A DNA stretch of 43,837 nucleotides from JBOFEH01 sp051650265 (GTDB lineage Bacteria; Bacillota; Clostridia; Lachnospirales; Cellulosilyticaceae). The notes under the pieces are model-generated. The model was given only the letters and a program-made list of their open reading frames with translations, did no database searches and was not told the origin of the DNA. Of this stretch, positions 1 through 8,579 are shown one piece after another; position 1 is the first letter of the stretch, and every line of letters starts with the position of its first letter. The translations under genes were made by a program, and so were the position numbers. Location of the stretch: positions 1 to 43,837 of the forward strand of contig JBOFIR010000207.1 of the NCBI GenBank assembly GCA_051650265.1, in the 5' to 3' direction.

Positions 1-92
1 AAAATAAGCGCATTGCCTAATACCACATAGGTCATGAGATTAGGGATGGCGAATTTTCCAAACTTACGCTCAAGCTTATCTAAAAAATTCAT
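1..92 (-). CDS. Rhomboid-like membrane protein, N-terminal fragment
   Basis: Only the first 30 codons lie in the window; the rest is beyond base 1. The ATG at 92-90 on the minus strand is preceded by TAAGGAGGCA (110-101), a very strong ribosome binding site. The peptide begins MNFLDKLERKFGKFAIP, then turns hydrophobic. From memory this short basic start before a first membrane segment is typical of clostridial rhomboid-family intramembrane serine proteases, but no catalytic Ser/His is visible here. It is divergent from the gene starting at 293. The family name is tentative; that it is a real gene is well supported. Confidence 0.5.
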   Translation of the reverse strand, partial: MNFLDKLERKFGKFAIPNLMTYVVLGNALI

Positions 93-292
93 CAGTAAAC
101 TGCCTCCTTAAAATAAAATCCATATTCTCATATTATATACATAGTATTTGAGTATACTATGAACACATGCAAAACATTAGAAAAATATTTTATGTCTAGT
201 ATAACACAGTAAAATTCCTTATTAAAGAGGGAATTAGTTGATTAGATATAGGCGATTTGGTACAATCAATTCATAGAAGGAGGGGCTACACC

Positions 293-937
293 ATGCAAAA
301 AAAGACAAATAGAGAAAAGTTCAAAGAAATGAACGGGAAGCAGAAAATTGAGTATATATGGACTTATTATAGGTGGCACATCGTGGGGGTGCTTGCAGCG
401 ATTTTCATCGTTGGTGAAATCTACCGCATTGCAACGACGCCTAGGCCTGAGTATAAAATCCATACTGTAATATCAGGTAAGCTTGCCAATGATCCGGCAA
501 AGCAAGAAGCAGATATTGATATGTTTTATGAAAAATTTGGATCAGATCTATACTTCATGCAAACAGACTGGTCAGCACCAGGACAAGCAACAATGAGTAG
601 TGAGCAACTTCTTAATTTGAAGATGCAGGTGCGTGAAATTGATGTGCTTGCCATCTCTGATGTACGTCATCAAATCTTTATGCAAATTGATCGTTTTGAT
701 CCATTTGTGAAATTAGATACGATTCCTGAACTTGCACCGATTCTTGAAAAATACAAGGATCAACTTGTAACTGGTAAGAGTAGGGTGGATGGAAAAGAAT
801 ATGTATATGGTATCAAAGTGAATACATTAAATGGCCTTCCAAGTATTGCACTAGGTGAAGCGATGGTTGTATCACTGATTGATCCACCAAAAGATATGGA
901 AGCATGTATAGAAGTCCTCGAATATTTATTAAAGTAA
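293..937 (+). CDS. Small membrane-anchored protein of unknown function
   Basis: 214 residues. I place the start at ATG 293 because GAAGGAGGGG lies 8 bases upstream; the longer TTG start at 257 has no site. The chain has a charged N-terminus (about 1-25), one membrane segment around residues 28-45 (HIVGVLAAIFIVGEIY), and an outside domain with alternating charged and hydrophobic stretches. No cysteines, lipobox or catalytic motif is visible. The next gene begins 22 bases after the stop with its own site, so the two are probably cotranscribed. I do not recognise a function. Confidence 0.8.
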   Translation: MQKKTNREKFKEMNGKQKIEYIWTYYRWHIVGVLAAIFIVGEIYRIATTPRPEYKIHTVISGKLANDPAKQEADIDMFYEKFGSDLYFMQTDWSAPGQATMSSEQLLNLKMQVREIDVLAISDVRHQIFMQIDRFDPFVKLDTIPELAPILEKYKDQLVTGKSRVDGKEYVYGIKVNTLNGLPSIALGEAMVVSLIDPPKDMEACIEVLEYLLK

Positions 938-959
938 AAAGGTAAAAGGAGAGACGCAT

Positions 960-2006
960 ATGGGCAAAAAAAATATACGTACCCTTGGGATCATAGGAGG
1001 GAACTTAGAAGCTGCCCTGCTATGTCAACAGGCACGTTTAAGAGGTATCAAAACCACGTTATTAGAACAAGACTTAAATAATATCGCCACACATTTTGCA
1101 GATGAACATATTACTGCCCCGATTAATAATGAGACACTTAAGAAGCTCAGTCGTCGTGTAGAGAGTATTCTTTTTTGTACAGATTCTATTCCAAAAGTAG
1201 CTGAGCAAATCGCAAAAGAGTATCCGCTATTTCCAAGTCATCAAGGCTTAGAATTGATTGCAGGAAGAATCCAGCAAATTCAGTTTGCAAAATCTTTGGA
1301 GATTCCGGTACCACATCATTTTTATCAAAATAACAAAGAGGATTTTTTTGAAGATCTAGAAAATCTGGAATTACCATTTCGTTTTTACCAAGTATTTGAT
1401 ACCTACCATGAAGTGATGGAGGTACTTACACCGGAAGAACTCAGTGAGTTTATTTTTGAAGTCAACGATGAAGCACGTGAGTGGCTCTTAGAGTCGATTG
1501 GAACATATGATAAGATCTTAAGTGTAACGGCACTTAAAGATCAAACAGGGAAGATCGTACTGTATCCTATACAAGATGAAGAACTGGATGCAGAGGATGT
1601 GAAATACATCACTACACCAGCAGTGCTAACAAAGACAGCCACACAAAAAATCCAGCGTTATGTACGCAAGATGATGAAAGCGATGGCTACAGAAGGACTT
1701 ATGTGCTTCAAGTTTGGTATTCAAAAAAATAAAAGCATTGAACTACTCCATATTAATGCAGGAATTACATTAGGAGATATTGCAACATGTCACTATGCGG
1801 ATTTTTCAGTGTATGAACAATATATCAGCATGCTCCTAGGTGAGCCAATCTATGAGCCGACCCTACATCAAGCAAGTAAAGTGACCATTATACTTGAAAA
1901 TGATGAGGAGAATAGGCCAGAGGGGCCATACCACAAATACGTGGTTGACCATCAAGCAGAAGGTGCGGTAAGCATCTATGTTAGTGCAGTGCCACAAGAA
2001 GCATAG
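960..2006 (+). CDS. PurK-like ATP-grasp protein
   Basis: 348 residues. It opens with a dinucleotide-fold-like stretch (IRTLGIIGGNLEAALLCQQARLRG) and a following acidic turn (LLEQDLNN), the layout of the PurK/ATP-grasp pre-domain, which in PurK reads GILGGGQLGRM. The middle (about 100-280) looks like a diverged ATP-grasp fold, including YVRKMMKAMATEGLMCFKFGIQ near 225-250 and a C-terminal LLHINAGITLGD segment that resembles the usual metal-binding E-x-N-x-R region without its arginine. The GQLGRM signature and the full set of ATP-grasp metal ligands are not obvious, so carboxyaminoimidazole ribonucleotide synthesis is doubtful and no purE is adjacent. RBS AAAGGAGAG precedes the ATG. Confidence 0.6.
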   Translation: MGKKNIRTLGIIGGNLEAALLCQQARLRGIKTTLLEQDLNNIATHFADEHITAPINNETLKKLSRRVESILFCTDSIPKVAEQIAKEYPLFPSHQGLELIAGRIQQIQFAKSLEIPVPHHFYQNNKEDFFEDLENLELPFRFYQVFDTYHEVMEVLTPEELSEFIFEVNDEAREWLLESIGTYDKILSVTALKDQTGKIVLYPIQDEELDAEDVKYITTPAVLTKTATQKIQRYVRKMMKAMATEGLMCFKFGIQKNKSIELLHINAGITLGDIATCHYADFSVYEQYISMLLGEPIYEPTLHQASKVTIILENDEENRPEGPYHKYVVDHQAEGAVSIYVSAVPQEA

Positions 2007-2025
2007 CAGTTTGTGAAATAGAATG

Positions 2026-2063
2026 AAGAGGGGATCTACTGATTAGGTAGGTCTCTTTTTTTG
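2026..2063 (+). terminator. Intrinsic terminator after the PurK-like gene
   Basis: GGATCTAC and GTAGGTC(T) form an imperfect stem with a G:T pair around a 6-base loop, followed by a run of seven or more T. Confidence 0.7.
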
Positions 2064-2221
2064 TAGGGGAAGAATGGAGAGGTGTTTGTGTGAAAATACC
2101 AAATAATAAAGATTGAATCAAAAATAAATATGAAATTATACTAATAAATAAAATTTAATTGTTGATAAAAATATAAAAATAAACTAAAATATTATTAATT
2201 AAAAGTTACCAGGAGAACGAA

Positions 2222-2398
2222 ATGGGGGATTGCGAAATGAAGAAATTAGGCTATGTCAATCAATTATGTGAAATAGCATGGATGGGTGCACTATTGGGGT
2301 GGCTGGTAGTGGCCTTTTCGCCAATAATCGGATTAGGGATCGTCTATCTATGTTTGGGTGTAGGGATTACTATGGAACTCAGACGTCAAGTAAATTGA
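2222..2398 (+). CDS. Tiny two-helix membrane protein (58 aa)
   Basis: A short ORF. ATG 2222 has AGGAG at 2211-2215, 6 bases upstream. A second in-frame ATG at 2237 (MKKLGYVNQ) has GGGGGA 7 bases before it and may be the true start, giving 53 residues. The product is almost entirely hydrophobic after residue 17 (WMGALLGWLVVAFSP then IIGLGIVYLCLGVGI) and ends with a basic tail (ELRRQVN), which suggests a hairpin of two membrane segments. It stands alone between a terminator and the AIM24-family gene, 64 bases before that gene. Function unknown. Confidence 0.6.
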   Translation: MGDCEMKKLGYVNQLCEIAWMGALLGWLVVAFSPIIGLGIVYLCLGVGITMELRRQVN

Positions 2399-2462
2399 CG
2401 TTAGGAATAAAATGGAAGTATAATGAGGGGGAATGAATGCACCAATAAGGGAGGATTAAAAA

Positions 2463-3149
2463 ATGGAGTACACCATATTTGGAAATGATTTACCGGCAGT
2501 ATCGATCAAGCTTGGGCAAGGGGAGAGTGTCTATACACAGTCTGGCGGCATGGCATGGATGGATCAAGGGATTACGATGGATACAAATCTCAAGGGTGGT
2601 TTGATGAAGGGGCTTGGCCGTATGTTTACGGGGGAGTCGTTATTTATGGCAACGTATACTTCTATGAGGCCTGGAGCAGAGATTGTTTTTGCATCTACTT
2701 TTCCAGGGAAGATCGTTTACCTTGATATTCACAGAGGTAGAGAAGTTATTGCGCAAAAAGATGCGTTCCTATGTGGGACACATGGCGTAGAACTGAGTGT
2801 TGAGTTCACACGCAAGCTTTCTGCGGGGTTCTTCGGTGGTGAAGGATTTATGCTTCAAAGGATCTCAGGAGAAGGAAAAGTATTCCTTGAAGTGGCAGGA
2901 AGCGTGGTTGCGCGTGAACTGGCAGCAGGAGAAGTGATTAAAGTGGATACAGGAAATGTCGCGGCTTTTGAAAAAAGCGTACGCTATGAGATTGAGACCG
3001 TAAAAGGGTTCAAAAATATTTTCTTTGGTGGTGAAGGGCTCTTTCTTACAAAACTGACTGGACCAGGAAAAGTATGGCTTCAAACCATTACAATGCAGAA
3101 TTTCGCAAGTCGTATCATTCCTTTTATTCCAACTTCTAGTGGGCACTAA
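2463..3149 (+). CDS. AIM24 / TIGR00266 family protein
   Basis: 228 residues, the usual length for bacterial TIGR00266 (AIM24, formerly DUF124) proteins. Recognisable features are the start YTIFGNDLPAVSIKLGQGESVYTQSGGMAWMD, the GESLFMATYTS stretch, glycine-rich beta-strand repeats (FLCGTHGVELSVEF, FFGGEGFMLQRISGEG) and the second repeat FFGGEGLFLTKLTGPGKVWLQT near the C-terminus. The fold is a cytosolic beta-sandwich repeated twice; the biochemical role in bacteria is not established. No signal peptide or membrane segment. The RBS GGGAGG lies 9 bases before ATG. Confidence 0.9.
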   Translation: MEYTIFGNDLPAVSIKLGQGESVYTQSGGMAWMDQGITMDTNLKGGLMKGLGRMFTGESLFMATYTSMRPGAEIVFASTFPGKIVYLDIHRGREVIAQKDAFLCGTHGVELSVEFTRKLSAGFFGGEGFMLQRISGEGKVFLEVAGSVVARELAAGEVIKVDTGNVAAFEKSVRYEIETVKGFKNIFFGGEGLFLTKLTGPGKVWLQTITMQNFASRIIPFIPTSSGH

Positions 3150-3259
3150 GGTTCTTATCTCACTTTCTCGTACCAATCGTCCGATTTATTTACTATGATA
3201 AAATAGTTGATATATGATAAACTAGGTGAAATCAGGTAAGTAGGAAAGGAGCATCAGGT

Positions 3260-3751
3260 ATGAAAGGAAGCATTAGACCAATGCGCGCGGCAGATTGGGA
3301 AAAAGTTATCGCTATATTCTATCAAGGAATGGTTTCGAATATGGCAACGTTTGAGACAGTATGCCCAAGCTACGCGCAGTGGGATGAGGAGCATTTGAAG
3401 ATATGCAGATATGTGCTTGAGGTATCAGGTGATGTGGTGGGCTGGGTAGCCTTATCTCCCGTTTCCAAAAGAACGGTATTTAGAGGCATTGCAGAGGTAA
3501 GTATTTATATTGAGAACGGGCACAAAGGAAAAGGGTATGGAGAGGCACTTCTTTATGCGGTCACTCAGGTATCTGAGGAAGAAGGCTTTTGGATGCTTCA
3601 GTCGAATATTATGGCGGATAACTTCCCAAGTCTCAGACTTCATAAGAAATGCGGTTTTAGAGAGGTTGGCTATCGAGAAAGACAAGGTCAAGATCGTCAT
3701 GGAAAATGGCGTGATACGATCCTCATGGAAAGACGCAAAGTGACAGATTAA
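3260..3751 (+). CDS. GNAT N-acetyltransferase, phosphinothricin-acetyltransferase-like
   Basis: 163 residues, standard GNAT length. It begins with the PAT-type IRPMRAADWEKVIAIFYQGM stretch and contains FETVCPSYAQWDEEH (substrate side) and VVGWVALSPVSKRTVFRGIAEVSIYIE (beta 4-5). The acetyl-CoA binding motif A is HKGKGYGEALL (about residues 90-100), a good Q/R-x-x-G-x-G/A loop. It ends with LHKKCGFREVGYRERQGQDRHGKWRDTILMER, as in PAT/YncA enzymes that acetylate the amino group of phosphinothricin, methionine sulfoximine or related amino acids. The true substrate is not readable. RBS GGAAAGGAG precedes the ATG. Single-gene unit. Confidence 0.9.
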   Translation: MKGSIRPMRAADWEKVIAIFYQGMVSNMATFETVCPSYAQWDEEHLKICRYVLEVSGDVVGWVALSPVSKRTVFRGIAEVSIYIENGHKGKGYGEALLYAVTQVSEEEGFWMLQSNIMADNFPSLRLHKKCGFREVGYRERQGQDRHGKWRDTILMERRKVTD

Positions 3752-3935
3752 AATCTTATAAGAGAAAATAATCTGATAGTCTAGCGTTAAAGGTAGAAAA
3801 TTTGGTATAATAGTTGAGAATGCAAGATAATGTTTGTACACATTTAAAAACAAGCTGTATTTTGTTTATATACTGTTCATCTTTAGGGTGTACAATAGGC
3901 ATTATTAAAATAAAACGTCTATGGGAGATACAATG

Positions 3936-4970
3936 ATGAAAAAATTTAAAAAGTTTGTTGCATGTCTTGGTCTTGCAACAATTGGATTAGCAGCTGTAGG
4001 CTGTAGTAGCGATGCAAAAGCTGAGCAAAATGCAGCAACAGAGTCAAATGCTGATGGTGGGGCTGTAAGCAAAGACGACGTCAACAAAGATGAAGTGATT
4101 GCGAGAGTAGGAGATGCAACAATCAAACTTGGTGAACTTAAGATGGAGCTTTCTTATGTGGAGCAAATCTTAGCAATGCAATACGGGGAAAACTTCCTTG
4201 AAAATGAAGAAGCAAAAAAACTTTATGATCAACAAAAAGAACTTGTTGTGAACTACCTTGTAGAAACGCAAGTACTTGTACAACATGCTAAAGATTTAGG
4301 AATCGAAATCACAGATGAGCGTATTGACGAAGAATTAAAAGTTGCTGAAGAAAACTTTGGTTCAAAAGAAGCTTTTGATGAAGCACTTAAACAACAAAAC
4401 ATGACACTTGATGAGTTCAAAACTTACCTTAAACAAAGCTTTACTGTAGGTGAAGTTGTAACTGCAATCACAAAAGATGTGACAGTTTCAGACGACGAAG
4501 TGAAAAAATACTATGATGATAACATTGCACAATACACAGTTTCTCCAGGTGCAAAAATGGCACACATTTTAGTACCAACTGAAGAGGAAGCTGCAAAGAT
4601 CAAAAAAGAGTACGAAGGTGGAAAAAGCTTTGAAGAGCTTGCAAAACAATATGGTACAGATGGTACAAAAGACCTTGGTGGTGATTTAGGCTTTATCAGC
4701 TACGATTCTACAAACTATGATCAAGACTTCTTAGCAGGTGCAAAAGCACTTAAAGAAGGTGAAGTATCAGCGCCAGTTAAAACACAATTTGGTTACCACT
4801 TAATCAAAGTAACAGATGTACAAAGTGAAGCAAAAGTAACACCACTTGAAGAAGTAAAAGATAAAGTAAATGCTGCTGTTAAAGAACAAAAAGATTATGA
4901 AGTATTTTCAACTTACCTTAAAGACATTAAGGAAAAAGCAGATATTGAAATTTTCAAAGATAAATTCTAA
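3936..4970 (+). CDS. PrsA/SurA-like parvulin foldase lipoprotein
   Basis: 344 residues. I use ATG 3936 because GGGAGA at 3923-3928 sits 8 bases upstream; the longer ATG at 3921 overlaps that site. A lipoprotein signal (MKKFKKFVACLGLATIGLAAVGC) puts the lipidated Cys at 23, so the protein sits on the outer face of the membrane. Residues about 50-190 resemble the SurA N-terminal chaperone domain (lysine/glutamate-rich helices). A parvulin prolyl-isomerase domain spans about 200-300: KMAHILVPTEEEA, FEELAKQYGTDGTKDLGGDLGFIS, VKTQFGYHLIKVTD. The likely role is folding of secreted proteins. Followed by a strong terminator. Confidence 0.93.
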   Translation: MKKFKKFVACLGLATIGLAAVGCSSDAKAEQNAATESNADGGAVSKDDVNKDEVIARVGDATIKLGELKMELSYVEQILAMQYGENFLENEEAKKLYDQQKELVVNYLVETQVLVQHAKDLGIEITDERIDEELKVAEENFGSKEAFDEALKQQNMTLDEFKTYLKQSFTVGEVVTAITKDVTVSDDEVKKYYDDNIAQYTVSPGAKMAHILVPTEEEAAKIKKEYEGGKSFEELAKQYGTDGTKDLGGDLGFISYDSTNYDQDFLAGAKALKEGEVSAPVKTQFGYHLIKVTDVQSEAKVTPLEEVKDKVNAAVKEQKDYEVFSTYLKDIKEKADIEIFKDKF

Positions 4971-4972
4971 TA

Positions 4973-5002
4973 AAAAACACCTACCTTTGGTAGGTGTTTT
5001 TT
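4973..5002. terminator. Intrinsic terminator, bidirectional
   Basis: AACACCTACC / GGTAGGTGTT perfect 10-bp stem with a TTT loop, flanked by A and T runs, so it can serve the foldase gene and the opposing AP2 gene. Confidence 0.95.
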
Positions 5003-5055
5003 ATATTGTCGGAAAGTGCTAGTTCGAAGCATTTCACTTGTTCTTTGCCTAGATA

Positions 5056-6105
5056 CTATGAAGAGACGGCAGGTGTTTTGAGTACGCCAGCTTTTATAAG
5101 TTTGTGATAGATCCTCATCTCATCAGCGTCACAGATAATTGGGTTAACAGGGTTGACATAGCCATCTTTGCCATAAAGGTACAATGAGGCAAAGTTATAG
5201 GCCTGGGCAGCACGCTGTTCTGTGGGATAATTACCGAGGTGAATCTGTTTTTTGTGGAAGCCAATACAGGCCCTAAAGCCTGTCTTATCTTTATAGGTGC
5301 CACGGTAAGTTTTGGACGAAGTAAGTTTTTTTTGAGGGGCAGGGGATTTGAGGCGTGGTGTAAGACGGATTCCTTCATAAATCGCTTGGTATTCACTATG
5401 GGTGAGATAAGGAATTGTATTGGGTGTATACTCGCGTGACACCCCCATAGTCATGAGTGTATCAATTGCCTTGTTGTAAGCGATTGCTGCAGTGACCTCA
5501 CTCTCATAATGCCCCACAACAATAGGTTTGTGGTGATAGATGCGTGTGGTATAAAGGCACTTGTTGGTACTGCGCTTGCAGGATACACCTTGGTAGTGTG
5601 TGTGAATAATGAGGTTGGTGCGGCGAAAGTCATAGCGATCACCATTAGCAAACTCGTAATCTTTACCATAAGTACTTTTGGGAGGTAAACCAAAGCGTGT
5701 GAGAATGCTAGATTGACTATGTCTGTTTGTGGTAAAAAGATAGTTGCCACGCTTAGAAATTTTTGAAGTCGAAAAGAAGAATAAGTCCTTGAGGTCAAAA
5801 GTAAGTACAATTTTTTCTTCAAGAAAGTATTTGAAGAAAGTTTCATATAAATAGATGGGTTGGTTAATCCAAACGCCATGATCTCTGAGGTTGATCAAAG
5901 AAATCCATTTTTTGAAATCAATGATTCCGGGTATGAAGTCCTCTAGCGTAAGTGTGTGATCTAAAATATGATGACAATAATCATAAGCTTTTTGTGCTTG
6001 TAGTTCACTTACAAAAATTCCAATATATATTTTTTTGCTTTTGTACAAATAATAGACCGTATATTGCGTTCTATTATGTTTTGTAATGGGATAAATATAC
6101 GGCAT
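5056..6105 (-). CDS. Triple AP2-domain DNA-binding protein with a decayed HNH-like centre
   Basis: 349 residues counted from ATG 6105-6103, chosen because GGGGGAG lies 5 bases upstream (ATG 6108 is the neighbour alternative). Three AP2-like units are visible: residues 5-48 (diverged, SKKIYIGIFVSELQAQKAYDY), 171-218 (YQGVSCKR..., VVGHYESEVTAAIAYNKA) and 267-317 (canonical YRGTYKDKTGFRACIGF, IHLGNYPTEQRAAQAYN, LYGKDGYVN). Between units 1 and 2, residues 115-168 end in FANGDRYDFRRTNLIIHT, which matches the DG-x-x-x-x-x-R-x-x-NL tail of HNH homing endonucleases, but the catalytic His before it is replaced by F/A. In bacteria AP2 domains mostly occur in mobile HNH/integrase enzymes; here the nuclease looks dead and the DNA-binding part amplified. 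Stand-alone gene between two terminated units. Confidence 0.8.
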   Translation of the reverse strand: MPYIYPITKHNRTQYTVYYLYKSKKIYIGIFVSELQAQKAYDYCHHILDHTLTLEDFIPGIIDFKKWISLINLRDHGVWINQPIYLYETFFKYFLEEKIVLTFDLKDLFFFSTSKISKRGNYLFTTNRHSQSSILTRFGLPPKSTYGKDYEFANGDRYDFRRTNLIIHTHYQGVSCKRSTNKCLYTTRIYHHKPIVVGHYESEVTAAIAYNKAIDTLMTMGVSREYTPNTIPYLTHSEYQAIYEGIRLTPRLKSPAPQKKLTSSKTYRGTYKDKTGFRACIGFHKKQIHLGNYPTEQRAAQAYNFASLYLYGKDGYVNPVNPIICDADEMRIYHKLIKAGVLKTPAVSS

Positions 6106-6218
6106 CATAACTCCCCCTTTATTCTTATAGTACACAAAATAGTGCCGAAAAACTACAAAAAAAGTCTATTAATAACCTAAAGAATAAGTCGAATTATGGC
6201 AAAAAGAATAAAAACTTG

Positions 6219-6247
6219 TATACAGTAAGTACAAAACATATTATAAT
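6219..6247 (+). promoter_or_regulatory. Probable tkt promoter
   Basis: TATACA (4 of 6 to TTGACA) and a perfect TATAAT at 6242-6247 separated by 17 bases, 53 bases ahead of the transketolase start. Confidence 0.5.
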
Positions 6248-6299
6248 GGAACGAGATGGTATAATCACACCAGAATGTATTCAAGGAGGACTATTTAAA

Positions 6300-8276
6300 A
6301 TGACGCTTGTAGATCAAAAAACTGTTAATACTATTCGTATACTGTCAGCGGAAGCAGTACAAAAAGCTAATTCAGGACATCCAGGGTTACCACTTGGTGC
6401 AGCGCCAATGGCGTACACATTATGGGCAAAACATATGAACCACAATCCTAAAAATCCTAACTGGGCGAACAGAGACCGCTTTGTACTTTCAGCTGGACAC
6501 GGTTCATCATTACTTTATTCATTATTACACTTATTCGGTTATGGTCTTACAATAGAAGATCTTCAAAACTTTAGACAAGAGGGCAGTCTTACTCCAGGAC
6601 ATCCAGAGCATGGTCATACTGTAGGGGTAGAAATGACAACAGGGCCTCTTGGTCAAGGTATTGCCTCAGCAGTAGGGATGGCAATGGCAGAAAAGCATCT
6701 TGGAGCTAAGTTTAACAAAGAAAACTATGATCTTGTAAACCACTACACTTATGCATTAGTAGGTGATGGTTGTTTAATGGAAGGTATTGCTTATGAAGCA
6801 GCATCTTTAGCAGGAACATTAAAGCTTGATAAGCTCATCGTTCTTTATGATTCAAACAACATCACAATCGAAGGGGATACTGCAATTGCCTTTGATGAAG
6901 ATGTAAGAGCGCGTTTCGATGCACAAGGATTTGCAACATTCTTAGTAGAAGATGGTACGGATTTAGAAGCGATTTCTAAAGCAATCGAAGCTGCTAAAGC
7001 ATCAGGCAAACCAAGTTTAATCGAAGCGAAAACACGTATTGGATACGGATGCCCTGCAAAAGTAGGCAAATCAAGTGCCCATGGTGAACCTCTTGGTCAC
7101 GATAATATCACAGCAACAAGAGACTTCTTAGGACATCACCACGAAACATTCTTCGTAGAAGATGAAGTAAAAGCGCATTTAGAAGACCTTCAAAAAGAAT
7201 CTCAAGCAAAAGAAGATACTTGGAACGCGTTATTCCAAGCTTATGCAACTGCTTACCCAGAACTTGCAAAAGAGTGGGCTGCGTGGCATGAAGATAAAGA
7301 AATAGTCCTTGATGCAGTATATGATAACTATACTGATTTATCAAAAACAATTGCTACAAGACAAACATCATATGAGATCATTAACAAAATCGCAGATAAA
7401 GTAGAAAACTTCATGGGCGGTTCTGCTGACCTTGCACCATCAACAAAAACTTATATGGAAGGTAAAGGGGACTTCTCAGCTGCAAATTATGCAGGTAGAA
7501 ACCTTCACTTCGGTATTCGTGAGCATGCGATGGCTGCTATTGCAAATGGTATGGCAGTACACGGTGGACTTAAAGTATTCTGCTCAACATTCTTCGTATT
7601 CAGCGATTACATGAAAAACTCTATGAGACTTGCAGCACTTATGAACCTTCCTGTGACATATGTTTTAACACATGATAGCGTAGGTGTTGGTGAAGATGGT
7701 CCAACACACCAACCAATCGAGCACCTTGCAATGCTTCGTAGTATGCCAAACATGATTACAATCAGACCAGCAGATGGTAAAGAAACAGTAGCAGCTTGGG
7801 AGTATGCACTTAACAGCAAGAATGCTCCAGTTTCACTTGTTCTTTCAAGACAAAACTTAGCAACACTTGAGCTTACTGGTTCAGATGCTAAGAAGGGTGC
7901 TTATGTGATTAGTGAAGTGAAGCCGCAAGATGCAGATGTGATCTTAATCGCAACAGGTTCAGAAGTTGAACTGATTGACAAAGCGGCAAAAGAACTTGCA
8001 AAAGATGGCGTGAAAGCAGCAGTTGTAAGTATGCCATCAAGCAATATCTTTGATCTTCAATCACAAGAATACAAAGAGAGCGTATTACCTTCAAACAAAA
8101 CAAAACGCGTTGTTGTAGAAGCGGCTTCATCATTTGGATGGCACAAATACACAGGCTTTGAAGGAAAGATTATCTCAATTGATACATTCGGTGAATCAGC
8201 ACCAGCTGATTTGATTTTCAAAAAGCACGGATTTACAGTAGAAAATGTTGTAGAAGTATCAAAAAGTCTTCTATAG
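6300..8276 (+). CDS. tkt: Transketolase
   Basis: 658 residues, full-length single-chain enzyme rather than the split N/C-terminal pairs common in Clostridia. ATG 6300 is chosen because AAGGAGGA is 9 bases upstream and the chain starts with the standard DQKTVNTIRILSAEAVQKANSGHPGLPLGAAPMAY; the upstream in-frame extension covers the promoter. The thiamine diphosphate motif GDGCLMEG...NN is at about residues 155-185, GHGSSLLYSLLHLFGY near 64-79, the transketolase signature REHAMAAIANG at about 410, and THDSVGVGEDGPTHQPIEHLA near 465. Transfers two-carbon ketol units between sugar phosphates in the non-oxidative pentose phosphate pathway, in the cytosol. Monocistronic. Confidence 0.98.
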   Translation: MTLVDQKTVNTIRILSAEAVQKANSGHPGLPLGAAPMAYTLWAKHMNHNPKNPNWANRDRFVLSAGHGSSLLYSLLHLFGYGLTIEDLQNFRQEGSLTPGHPEHGHTVGVEMTTGPLGQGIASAVGMAMAEKHLGAKFNKENYDLVNHYTYALVGDGCLMEGIAYEAASLAGTLKLDKLIVLYDSNNITIEGDTAIAFDEDVRARFDAQGFATFLVEDGTDLEAISKAIEAAKASGKPSLIEAKTRIGYGCPAKVGKSSAHGEPLGHDNITATRDFLGHHHETFFVEDEVKAHLEDLQKESQAKEDTWNALFQAYATAYPELAKEWAAWHEDKEIVLDAVYDNYTDLSKTIATRQTSYEIINKIADKVENFMGGSADLAPSTKTYMEGKGDFSAANYAGRNLHFGIREHAMAAIANGMAVHGGLKVFCSTFFVFSDYMKNSMRLAALMNLPVTYVLTHDSVGVGEDGPTHQPIEHLAMLRSMPNMITIRPADGKETVAAWEYALNSKNAPVSLVLSRQNLATLELTGSDAKKGAYVISEVKPQDADVILIATGSEVELIDKAAKELAKDGVKAAVVSMPSSNIFDLQSQEYKESVLPSNKTKRVVVEAASSFGWHKYTGFEGKIISIDTFGESAPADLIFKKHGFTVENVVEVSKSLL

Positions 8277-8280
8277 TTAA

Positions 8281-8330
8281 TAGACAAAAAGAGAGCTTAG
8301 GCAAACGCCTAAGCTCTCTTTTTTTGTCTA
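8281..8330. terminator. Strong bidirectional terminator after tkt
   Basis: AGAGAGCTTAGGC / GCCTAAGCTCTCT perfect stem with AAAC loop followed by T7; the pairing continues through the A/T runs into TAGAC / GTCTA, making an unusually long hairpin. Confidence 0.95.
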
Positions 8331-8339
8331 TTAATATGA

Positions 8340-8534
8340 AATGAGGGTGCATATGGGCATCAAACAAACTCAGGGATTTATCGCAAAACGAAAGAGGTCA
8401 TTGATCGGGGCAGATTGATCACGGCAGGAAATAAACAAATCTTTATGTGGCAAAAAGATAAAGTAGTTGTGTATCTGGAAGGATGGCCTGTGCTGGATGC
8501 TGAAAAAGTGAAAAAAAGACTGACAGCTTATTAG
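8340..8534 (+). pseudogene. Small ORF apparently frameshifted just after its start
   Basis: The frame 8340-8534 is open for 64 codons and reads like real protein (KEVIDRGRLITAGNKQIFMW, DKVVVYLEGWPVLDAEKV, ending KKRLTAY) but has no ATG before codon 36. ATG 8353, behind GAGGG, lies in the neighbouring frame and runs to a stop at 8416-8418. One extra base directly after ATGGG would join the two into a protein of about 60 residues. It could therefore be a recent frameshift, or translation may start at TTG 8415. No family recognised. It sits between the tkt terminator and the Amidase_6 gene. Confidence 0.35.
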
Positions 8535-8579
8535 TGTGCATACATATAGTAGGAATAGCTTTTTTTGAGGTGAATAACA

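Noticed and set aside
3452..3853. 133-residue minus-strand ORF
   Set aside because: Overlaps the GNAT gene and its 3' flank; Phe/Ser-rich without domain.
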